A stretch of DNA of 64,000 bases, from NCBI RefSeq assembly GCF_001969855.1, contig NZ_MRBL01000013.1, positions 41,524 to 105,523 on the forward strand. Reading direction: 5' to 3'. Within the stretch, counting starts at the first letter, position 1; each line of letters begins with the position of its first letter. Below the pieces are notes generated by a model. It did no database searches. It had not been told where the DNA came from and saw only the letters and a list, made by a program, of their open reading frames with translations. Made by a program: the position numbers and the translations under genes. Shown piece after piece: positions 36,648 to 43,488 of this stretch. This stretch comes from Bacillus haynesii. Its GTDB lineage: Bacteria; Bacillota; Bacilli; Bacillales; Bacillaceae.

Positions 36648-37566
36648 CAGCATTCCTCTCTTCCGTTCCATTCGTCCGCGCCATATATTCATCCTCAAGA
36701 GACTGCTTAAACGGAGCAATCGAATAGACGTCAATATCATTGGCGACAAGCTGTTGATTTAAAGCGGGAATTTCCGCTTTCGCCACCTTTACGGCAAGCA
36801 GGCCTTTTTCGGCGTGAGCTTCGTATCCCTGGTCTTTCAGCCACTGAAGCGCTTTGTCATGAGGCTGTACCTCCAGCATTGCCTTTTCCTGCTTTTCGTT
36901 TGCTTCATTAAGGACGACGGTTGATTTGATTTTCCCTTGTTGAAGGATGACGACCCGGTCGCACAAATCTTCCACTTCCTTCAGCAAGTGAGTCGCAAAC
37001 AGGATCGCCGTTCCTTCTTCTTCGGCAAGCTCACGCAAGTGTTCACGGAAATCCTTCATTCCCGCCGGGTCCAATCCGTTTGTCGGCTCGTCCAAAATCA
37101 GCAGCTTCGGCCGGTGAAGAATCGCCTGAGCAATCCCGAGGCGTTGTTTCATTCCGAGCGAGTATGTTTTGACCTTGTCTTCTGCGGCATCTTCAAGGCC
37201 GACTCTGCTGATGACTTCCGCCAGTCTTTCCCGCCCGATTCCAGTGTGCATATTTGCATAGTGTTTCAGATTTTCATAGCCTGTCAGATATAGATAAAAT
37301 TCAGGATTTTCAACGATGGCTCCGACGGACTGGATCGCTTTTTCAAATTGGCGGTCAATCGGAAAACCGTTTATGACAATTGATCCGCTCTTCATTTTGA
37401 TTAAACCGGTGATCAATTTGATGAGGGTCGTTTTTCCCGACCCGTTCGGGCCAAGCAGGCCGATGATCTCCCCTTCATCCGCCGTTAAGCGGATATCTTT
37501 CAATATCGTTTTGCCGTCTATGACTTTATCAACATTTTCTATATGTAAAACAGGCTGCTTTGTCAT
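36640..37566 (-). CDS. ydbJ: ABC transporter ATP-binding protein YdbJ
   Basis: A 308-residue ATPase. Walker A GPNGSGKTT (~40-48), signature YSLGMKQRLGIAQA, Walker B LLILDEPTNGLDPAG and an H-loop FATHLL are intact. The ~80-residue C-terminal extension is typical of ABC-2 drug/antibiotic-resistance exporters. The ATG at 37566 has a GAGGAGGGGG site; the longer frame upstream runs over the neighbouring terminator and is not used. Confidence 0.93.
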   Translation of the reverse strand: MTKQPVLHIENVDKVIDGKTILKDIRLTADEGEIIGLLGPNGSGKTTLIKLITGLIKMKSGSIVINGFPIDRQFEKAIQSVGAIVENPEFYLYLTGYENLKHYANMHTGIGRERLAEVISRVGLEDAAEDKVKTYSLGMKQRLGIAQAILHRPKLLILDEPTNGLDPAGMKDFREHLRELAEEEGTAILFATHLLKEVEDLCDRVVILQQGKIKSTVVLNEANEKQEKAMLEVQPHDKALQWLKDQGYEAHAEKGLLAVKVAKAEIPALNQQLVANDIDVYSIAPFKQSLEDEYMARTNGTEERNADV

Positions 37567-37583
37567 AGCCCCCTCCTCTTTCC

Positions 37584-37616
37584 AAAAAAATAAACAGTGC
37601 CGAAAAGGCACTGTTT
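37584..37616 (-). terminator. Terminator after the DAACS symporter gene
   Basis: AAACAGTGCC and GGCACTGTTT across 5 nt, followed on the minus strand by ATTTTTTT. It separates the symporter gene from ydbJ. Confidence 0.88.
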
Positions 37617-37634
37617 GATTATATCATTTTTGAG

Positions 37635-38879
37635 TTACACGGACACTTCACTATGAGGGGCTTCGATTTTGCCGTGTTTCTTTTCCGTCTCGGTGACGAT
37701 GACTGCACATGCTGCATCGCCTGTTGTATTGACAGCCGTACGAATCATGTCCAGAAGTCGGTCAATTCCCAATATTAGCGCAATTCCTTCAACTGGAAGG
37801 CCAACTGTTTGAAGAACCATGGCGAGCAGAATCAGTCCGACACCCGGTACACCCGCTGTTCCGATGCTGGCAAGCACTGCCGTGAGAACGACCGTCAGCA
37901 GCTGTGTGAATGTCAGGTCATAACCGTACACCTGAGCGATAAAGACTGTTGCCACCCCTTGCATAATTGCCGTTCCGTCCATGTTGATCGTAGCTCCAAG
38001 CGGCTGAACAAAACTTGAAATCGGCTCTGGAACTTTCAGCTTTCTTTGAGCGACATCCATCGAAACCGGAAGCGTCGCGTTGCTGCTGGACGTACTGAAA
38101 GCAACAAGCATAACCTCTGAAAAATCTTTAAAGAATGTGAGCGGGTTCCGCTTTGCCAGAAACGCAATCGCTGCGCCGTATGTTGCAATGGCATGGATGA
38201 ACAGCGCCAGAATGACGACGATCATATAAAGCCCCATTGCTTTAATGGCGTCCCAGCCTTGGCTTCCGATTGCCCCGGCAATCAAGCCGAACGTACCGTA
38301 AGGCGCGAACTTCATGACGAGATTGACCAGGTACATCATCAGATCGTTACCCTGTTCAACCACTTTGAGAAGAGCGTCCGCCTTTTTGCCGAGCATCGTA
38401 ATTCCGAGACCGACTAAAATGGAGAAAGCAATGATTTGCAGCATATTTCCTTCAGCCATTGCCTGAACCGGGTTTGTCGGAATGATGTTCAAAAGCGTTT
38501 CGGCAATGCTTGGCGCCTTCTGTGCTGAATATTCCGCAGCGCTTGTATCATACGTTCCGATGGTTCCCGGTTTGATGACCAACGCTAAAACAAGTCCGAT
38601 AATAATGGCAATTGCAGTTGTTACTAAAAAGAAAGAAATCGTTTTGGCACCGATTCTGCCCAGTTTCTTTGGATCTCCAAGTCCTGCTACCCCTAAAGTC
38701 AGAGAAAAGAAAACGATCGGTACAACGAGCATTTTAATTAAGTTAAGGAAGATCGTGCCGAGCGGCCCGAATAAAAATGTATTAAGCTTGCTGAATAAAT
38801 CCGGTGAAGTGACGTTCAGTATAATACCGACGGCTGCACCGAGTAATAGAGCGATAATAATTTTTGTTGCTAACTTCAT
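37635..38879 (-). CDS. Dicarboxylate/amino acid:cation symporter (DAACS family)
   Basis: A 414-residue secondary transporter related to glutamate/aspartate carriers. Key regions: serine-rich FSTSSSNATLP (hairpin 1), NMDGTAIM in TM7, the GIGTAGVPG-like hairpin 2 (ASIGTAGVPGVG) and TM8 DMIRTAVNTTGD, whose Arg and Asp correspond to the acidic side-chain and amino-group ligands of Glt carriers, favouring glutamate/aspartate over simple C4 acids (inference). Synteny points to dctP, but the sequence looks closer to Glt-type carriers. The ATG at 38879 is used; an upstream in-frame extension would run through the riboswitch terminator. Controlled by a c-di-AMP riboswitch. Confidence 0.9.
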   Translation of the reverse strand: MKLATKIIIALLLGAAVGIILNVTSPDLFSKLNTFLFGPLGTIFLNLIKMLVVPIVFFSLTLGVAGLGDPKKLGRIGAKTISFFLVTTAIAIIIGLVLALVIKPGTIGTYDTSAAEYSAQKAPSIAETLLNIIPTNPVQAMAEGNMLQIIAFSILVGLGITMLGKKADALLKVVEQGNDLMMYLVNLVMKFAPYGTFGLIAGAIGSQGWDAIKAMGLYMIVVILALFIHAIATYGAAIAFLAKRNPLTFFKDFSEVMLVAFSTSSSNATLPVSMDVAQRKLKVPEPISSFVQPLGATINMDGTAIMQGVATVFIAQVYGYDLTFTQLLTVVLTAVLASIGTAGVPGVGLILLAMVLQTVGLPVEGIALILGIDRLLDMIRTAVNTTGDAACAVIVTETEKKHGKIEAPHSEVSV

Positions 38880-38898
38880 ATAACATATCTCCCCTTTC

Positions 38899-38931
38899 CA
38901 AAAAAAGCCCATGAGAGATCTCCCATGGGCT
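38899..38931 (-). terminator. Riboswitch-controlled terminator
   Basis: Minus strand AGCCCATG (38924-38931) pairs with CATGGGCT (38906-38913), with an inner GGAGATCTCT segment, then seven T residues. It lies between the c-di-AMP aptamer and the symporter start, as in OFF switches. Confidence 0.88.
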
Positions 38932-38965
38932 TTTACCATTAAAATTGGTTCCACATGACTCTCTT

Positions 38966-39088
38966 CACGTTGATGAGGTTAGCTGACGGGTTCGGACGAA
39001 GAGATGTCCGTCTTTCGGTTCGCACGGGAACAGAAAAATTCACCCCAAATGATCGGGTCCCCCACTCCTACTAAAGGATTAAACGTGT
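38966..39088 (-). promoter_or_regulatory. c-di-AMP (ydaO/yuaA-type) riboswitch aptamer
   Basis: Read on the minus strand the region shows the conserved blocks of the ydaO motif in order: TTTAATCC, GGAGTGGGGGACCC, GGGGTGAAT, CCGAACCCGTCAGCTAACCT and a closing P1 strand (CACGTT with AACGTG). c-di-AMP binding by this class stabilises termination. Known B. subtilis targets are potassium transporters (kimA, ktrAB); here it precedes an acidic amino acid/dicarboxylate symporter. Confidence 0.93.
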
Positions 39089-39166
39089 GGCGCTATTTCG
39101 TTATATAACAGTTATACCTGAAAATTCGAAATATGTAAACCAAATTTTCCGATTTACAAATATATG

Positions 39167-40207
39167 CTATTTTCTTGTGTCTGCTGTTCGGTTTTTCTCC
39201 TGACTTGTAACATCAAGTATATCAAGCAGGAAAACAAATATCGGAATACCGATAATTAAACCCCAAATCCCTATAAAATGTTCAGAAAAGATCAGCACGA
39301 TAAACGTGAAGAAAATCGGCAGCTCCGTCTTGGCGGACATCAATTTCGGATTGAGGAAATAGGCCTCTATCGCATGGACGATCATGATGACCAATACCAG
39401 TGACACAATATAAGCGATTCCGCCGATGCTGTAGGCGATAATGCTTAACGGAATAAGGGAGAGCACAACGCCTGCGACCGGAACCAGCCCGAGGAAAAAC
39501 ACCATGACGGCAAGGCCGAAAAGCTGAGGAAAACCCATAATCGCGAGGGCAATGGTCGTCAGTGCGCAATTGATGGAAGCGATAATAAACTGAGCCTCAA
39601 GCACCTTGCCGAACGTTCTCGTGAATTTTTTCCCAAAGTAAGCAATTTCCTCGTAGAAAATAGCTATTTTGCTCGTCTTAAATTTATCCATTAAACTCAT
39701 GACTTTGTCTTTTTCGATCAATAAGAACATGCTGAGAACCAATGACATAACCACCTGCAAGCCAAACGCGCTGATATCCGTGATATATGTATAGATAAAG
39801 TTAAGACCTTTTTCCAAATAGGATGTCAAATTGATATCGCCGAACATACCGGTAATCATATCGAGAAAAGGAATGCTGTCAGGGTGAGAAGCGATATACT
39901 TTCCTTGTTTGATCAGCTGCTGAATCTGGGTGACGATCACGGGGTAATAGACCACACCGCCGATCGAAAGCGCGATGGCAAGAGCCGCATACAAACAAGA
40001 AATAATCAGTCTCTGGCTGACTTTAATAAAGCGGTTTAAAAAACCGCGGATCACATTTTCCAGACGGTTCATCAAAAACGTAAAGATAAATGTGAGCAAT
40101 ATGAGATTCATCATGCTGCGGAACAGATATAAAACTCCCGCCAATACAACAAAAACTGAAAAACGCCTGACCCCAGGGTGCTGAAAAAATTTAATCAACG
40201 CTGCCAT
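39167..40207 (-). CDS. ydbI: AI-2E family permease YdbI
   Basis: A 346-residue membrane protein of the AI-2E/PerM family (UPF0118): N-terminal helix pair (FVVLAGVLYLFRSMMNLILLTF), a helical extramembrane section, and a C-terminal cluster with GFPQLFGLAVMVFFLGLVP and the family's IWGLIIGIPIFVFL end. Members export or exchange small molecules or ions; the substrate is unknown. The start at 40207 (MAALIKFF...) is chosen for GGGAG at 8-9 nt; a GTG at 40222 overlaps that site. Confidence 0.86.
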   Translation of the reverse strand: MAALIKFFQHPGVRRFSVFVVLAGVLYLFRSMMNLILLTFIFTFLMNRLENVIRGFLNRFIKVSQRLIISCLYAALAIALSIGGVVYYPVIVTQIQQLIKQGKYIASHPDSIPFLDMITGMFGDINLTSYLEKGLNFIYTYITDISAFGLQVVMSLVLSMFLLIEKDKVMSLMDKFKTSKIAIFYEEIAYFGKKFTRTFGKVLEAQFIIASINCALTTIALAIMGFPQLFGLAVMVFFLGLVPVAGVVLSLIPLSIIAYSIGGIAYIVSLVLVIMIVHAIEAYFLNPKLMSAKTELPIFFTFIVLIFSEHFIGIWGLIIGIPIFVFLLDILDVTSQEKNRTADTRK

Positions 40208-40386
40208 TCGGTACACTCCCACCAGTACTTTAGTCCTTAACTTTTAGCATTCAAACTTTTATAATTACAATTTGATGCATCATCTGTAAATTATATAACA
40301 AAACAGACCGGAAATCTCTTCAGAAGATCAATAATTTATAATAATTTAATATGGACGCTCGGGCGGCAGCGGCAGGCATCTTCCAT

Positions 40387-40415
40387 AAAAAAGAGGGGCT
40401 GATGGTCAGCCCCTC
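40387..40415 (-). terminator. Terminator of gsiB
   Basis: GAGGGGCTGA (40393-40402) and TCAGCCCCTC (40406-40415) across 3 nt, with TTTTTT on the minus strand. Confidence 0.9.
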
Positions 40416-40428
40416 TCTTCACCGCTCA

Positions 40429-40869
40429 TTAACCGCTTCTTCTTTGACGTCCGCCTTTTTCGCCGTTTTCTTGATAGAACTCCTTGTCATGGTTTCGGCT
40501 TGTAGCTTCCCCGCCTTTTTGACCGATCTCCTGGTAGAATTCTTTGTCATGGTTTTGGCTTGTGGCTTCCCCGCCTTTTTCACCGATTTCCTGGTAGAAC
40601 TCTTTGTCATGGTTTCGGCTTGTGGCTTCTCCGCCTTTTTCACCGATTTCCTGGTAGAATTCTTTGTCATGGTTTCGGCTTGTGGCTTCCCCGCCTTTTT
40701 CGCCGATTTCCTGGTAGAATTCTTTGTCATGGTTTTGGCTTGTAGCTTCTCCGCCTTTTTGACCGATCTCTTGGTAGAATTCTTTATCATGGTTTTGGCT
40801 TGTTTTTTCTCCGCCTTTTCTGCCTGCTTCTTCCCTGCTCATTTTGTTGTTGTCATTATTGTTTGCCAT
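40429..40869 (-). CDS. gsiB: General stress protein GsiB with 20-residue repeats
   Basis: A 146-residue very hydrophilic, LEA-like stress protein. It has six tandem 20-residue units (GGEATS-Q/R-NHDKEFYQEIG-E/Q-K), visible in the DNA as a 60-bp period from ~40450 to ~40810. B. subtilis GsiB has five units. The ATG at 40869 has an AAAAGGAGG site; a longer frame upstream crosses the SigB promoter and is not used. Thought to protect cells under desiccation or starvation. Confidence 0.94.
   Translation of the reverse strand: MANNNDNNKMSREEAGRKGGEKTSQNHDKEFYQEIGQKGGEATSQNHDKEFYQEIGEKGGEATSRNHDKEFYQEIGEKGGEATSRNHDKEFYQEIGEKGGEATSQNHDKEFYQEIGQKGGEATSRNHDKEFYQENGEKGGRQRRSG
40450..40810. repeat. Tandem 60-bp coding repeats in gsiB
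   Basis: Six imperfect 60-bp copies. They differ mainly at Gln/Arg and Glu/Gln codons, so copy number could vary among strains. Confidence 0.9.
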
Positions 40870-40904
40870 TTTCGATTCCTCCTTTTGAAGTGTTATGGTT
40901 TTTA

Positions 40905-40930
40905 CATTCCACATTTCAAAAAGAGTAAAC
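40905..40930 (-). promoter_or_regulatory. SigB promoter of gsiB
   Basis: Minus strand GTTTAC (40925-40930), 14-bp spacer, GGAATG (40905-40910). gsiB is a classical SigB gene in B. subtilis. Confidence 0.7.
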
Positions 40931-40973
40931 AAAAATAGCACATTCACTAAAGAGTCCGAGAATCGCGCGATTG

Positions 40974-41660
40974 TCAGCTGCCCTTTACCGTCCATTCCGG
41001 TACCGGAGCCGGCGTAATGTTCTGCAGCGTCTCACATATCTCGGCAGGATCTTCAAACAGCGTAATGTTGATGGATTCGAACGTGCCTTTTTGATTCGTT
41101 CTTTCATATATATCATCATGATAATCCGCCATAAAGTTCAAATAATCGTGCTTCGATTTCCAAAGCACCAGGACGACGGCTTCCAGCCCGTCTTCTGTTT
41201 CCATCCATCCGCCCCACTGCCTGATGAATCCGCTGACGTTTTGCAGCGGAGCCCATTTGGCCTGCGCCTCGCTGAACGCTCGAAGCTTTTGTTTGGCTGA
41301 TTTGCACCGTATCAGCTTCAGTACATTCCCTTCCGCGAACGGGACAGTTTCCGCATTTGTTTTTTCTATACAAAGGTTAACCGACCTTACATCAGCGCGC
41401 GTCCGGTGAATGACGCCTTTCGGAATCAGCAGGAAATCGTTCGCTTTCAGGACTTCTGTGGGACGATCCTGAAAATCGATCAACAGCTCCCCTTCCAAAA
41501 CAATAAACAGCTCATCTGAACCGGGATGGAAATGCCATACGTATTCGCCCTCCAAAACGGCGATTCGCATACAATGGTCATTCACTTCCGAAACGGAAAA
41601 ATTGGCGTGCTTTTCTGTGACTCCCTTTATTAAATCGAGGACATTCATTTTGCGATTCAT
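40974..41660 (-). CDS. Cupin protein fused to a DUF4937 (YdbC-like) domain
   Basis: A 228-residue two-domain protein. Residues ~15-110 form a cupin (EYVWHFHPGSDELFIVLEGELLI, then IPKGVIHRTRA) with the His/Glu metal set. Residues ~125-220 resemble the ferredoxin-like YdbC/DUF4937 domain (AFSEAQAKWAPLQNVSGFIRQWGGW, NFMADYHDDIYERTNQKG). In B. subtilis ydbB (cupin) and ydbC are, as I recall, separate neighbours near gsiB, so this looks like a fusion. The ATG at 41660 has a GGGGAG site. Function unknown. Confidence 0.8.
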   Translation of the reverse strand: MNRKMNVLDLIKGVTEKHANFSVSEVNDHCMRIAVLEGEYVWHFHPGSDELFIVLEGELLIDFQDRPTEVLKANDFLLIPKGVIHRTRADVRSVNLCIEKTNAETVPFAEGNVLKLIRCKSAKQKLRAFSEAQAKWAPLQNVSGFIRQWGGWMETEDGLEAVVLVLWKSKHDYLNFMADYHDDIYERTNQKGTFESINITLFEDPAEICETLQNITPAPVPEWTVKGS

Positions 41661-41789
41661 CAGCTTCTCCCCTCTTTTCATTTAATTTTCTTCCGAACTT
41701 ATTTTACCATTTGACTTTTGAGCGTTCGCCTTTTAAAGTGTTGGATATTGGTGAAAAAACGGTTTGAACCTATAGAAGAGGTGTACATC

Positions 41790-43079
41790 ATGCAAAATCA
41801 AAACGGAAAAGCTTCAGGGCTTTTGCCGCTGTTTTTATTTGTTTGTTTATTCGTTGGATCAGGTTTGATCACAGGCGACTTTTACAGCCTGCCAATCGTG
41901 GCCGCGGCGCTTGCGGCATCGGTTGTCTCACTGGCGATGAACCGGAAGGAGAAGCTCAGCCAAAAGACGGAGTGGTTTGCGAAAGGCGCCGGACACCCCG
42001 ACATTATGATCATGGTGATGATCTTTATTTTGGCCGGAGCGTTTTCATCAGCCGCAAAGGCGATGGGGGCCGTCGAATCAACCGTTAATCTCGCGCTTTC
42101 GTTTGTACCGGGGCAGTTTATGGTTGCCGGTTTATTTATCATCGCTGCGTTTATCTCTGTGTCGATGGGTACGTCAACCGGAACGATTGCTGCGCTCGCT
42201 CCGATCGCTGCGGGAATCAGCGCTGAAATCGGTGTTCCGGCGGCATATTCGGTTGCTGCAGTTGTGGGGGGCGCGATGTTCGGTGATAACTTATCATTTA
42301 TTTCCGATACGACTATTGCGGCTGTTCGCACACAAAAGACGAAGATGTCGGACAAGTTTAAAACGAATTTCCTGATTGTTCTGCCTGCCGCGGTTGCCAC
42401 GGTCATCCTGCTGATGGTGTTCTCAGCCGGAGGGCATCCCGGAGCACAAGCTGGGACCTACAGCTGGGTGAAGGTGCTGCCTTATCTCGGGGTTCTGATA
42501 TTTGCCCTTCTCGGATTTAATGTTATGGCCGTTATTTTCGGCGGCATCGTATTAGCCGGGGTGATCGGAATTTCCGACGGAAGCTTGACGCTTCATACGT
42601 ATTTGACGGCGATAACCGAAGGCATCGGCGGAATGTCTGAACTGATCATTTTATCGCTTCTAATTGGCGGAATGGCGGAAATGATGAAGCGAAACGGCGG
42701 GATCGCATTTCTCCTTCAGTTTGTATCGCGGAGAATCCGTTCAAAAAAAGGAGCGGAAGCTGGCATAGCCGGCCTTGTCAGCGCGGCAAACCTGGCAACG
42801 GCCAACAATACGATTGCCATCATTACAGCGGGGCCGCTGGCAAAAGATTTATCCGACCGGTACGGAATCGACAACAGGAAATCGGCAAGCATCCTTGATA
42901 TTTTTTCCTGTGTGATTCAAGGATTGATTCCTTACGGTGCGCAAATGCTGTCAGCTGCACAGATCGCGAAAATATCGCCTGTCAGCATTCTTCCTTATTC
43001 TTTTTATCCGATTTTGATCGGCGTCTGCGGCATTTGTGCGATTATCTTCAGACTGCCTCGCTTTACAGAAAAAGCGTAA
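41790..43079 (+). CDS. NhaC-type Na+/H+ antiporter family protein
   Basis: A 429-residue membrane protein with about 11-12 helices of the NhaC/ArsB-like antiporter clan. The conserved core GGAMFGDNLSFISDTTIAAVRTQ includes two Asp residues typical of NhaC; SAANLATANNTIAII and GLIPYGAQML form the second repeat signature. It may exchange Na+ or an organic anion such as malate or lactate for protons; this cannot be decided. The ATG at 41790 has an AGAGGTG site; the frame upstream to 41718 lacks one. Confidence 0.85.
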   Translation: MQNQNGKASGLLPLFLFVCLFVGSGLITGDFYSLPIVAAALAASVVSLAMNRKEKLSQKTEWFAKGAGHPDIMIMVMIFILAGAFSSAAKAMGAVESTVNLALSFVPGQFMVAGLFIIAAFISVSMGTSTGTIAALAPIAAGISAEIGVPAAYSVAAVVGGAMFGDNLSFISDTTIAAVRTQKTKMSDKFKTNFLIVLPAAVATVILLMVFSAGGHPGAQAGTYSWVKVLPYLGVLIFALLGFNVMAVIFGGIVLAGVIGISDGSLTLHTYLTAITEGIGGMSELIILSLLIGGMAEMMKRNGGIAFLLQFVSRRIRSKKGAEAGIAGLVSAANLATANNTIAIITAGPLAKDLSDRYGIDNRKSASILDIFSCVIQGLIPYGAQMLSAAQIAKISPVSILPYSFYPILIGVCGICAIIFRLPRFTEKA

Positions 43080-43088
43080 CTCCATGAG

Positions 43089-43125
43089 AAAGGCTGCCGT
43101 TATCAAACGGCAGCCTTTATTTTTC
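43089..43125 (+). terminator. Terminator of the NhaC gene (first copy of a repeated hairpin)
   Basis: AAAGGCTGCCGTT and AACGGCAGCCTTT pair across ATCA, followed by ATTTTTCC. Nearly the same hairpin recurs inverted at 47441-47469. Confidence 0.9.
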
Positions 43126-43189
43126 CTTAAAATATCCATTCTCCTGTAATAAAAGAAAAGAAAGACTTCAAAAGGACGGTGTCTTTCTC

Positions 43190-43425
43190 ATGTTCCACAC
43201 AAGAAATTCTTCTCTAAACGCAGCCGAATTTGTTCTTCTCGACCAACTTGTCGAAGAGGATCATCTGCTTCGAAAAATTGATTAGACTTCTCTTTCATCA
43301 TTGAAAAGGTTAAACCTTATGACAGTGAAAACAAAGGCCGCCCCTCACTTGATCCGCTGATAGGACAAGTGGATGTCTGTGCCCTTAAAAGCTTTTATCG
43401 ATTTGACGCGAAAAACATTCAAATA
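43190..43425 (+). pseudogene. IS1182-like transposase N-terminal remnant
   Basis: Starts ATGTTCCACACAAGAAATTC and translates to MFHTRNSSLNAAEFVLLDQL then VEEDHLLRKID, followed by a stop. A later frame gives DFSFIIEKVKPYDSENKGRP, the next block of IS1182-family transposases. Only the first ~60 residues survive, with at least one frameshift and a large 3' deletion. No intact inverted repeats were recognised. Confidence 0.75.
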
Positions 43426-43457
43426 AAAAACTTGCGATCCATGGGTCGCAAGTTTTT
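43426..43457. terminator. Terminator of the GH127 gene
   Basis: AAAAACTTGCGA and TCGCAAGTTTTT pair across an 8-nt loop. It works in either direction and lies 30 bases past the GH127 stop. Confidence 0.88.
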
Positions 43458-43488
43458 GAGTGAACAAGCAATTCATATCGATATGCAT

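Noticed and set aside
40419-40810. CRISPR-like 60-bp periodic repeats and a 123-codon alternative frame
   Set aside because: The period is exactly 20 codons of gsiB, there are no unique spacers, and the alternative frame is just the repeat read out of phase.
43190-43425. Intact insertion sequence
   Set aside because: Only the N-terminal ~60 residues of an IS1182-like transposase remain, with a stop and frameshift, and no terminal repeats.
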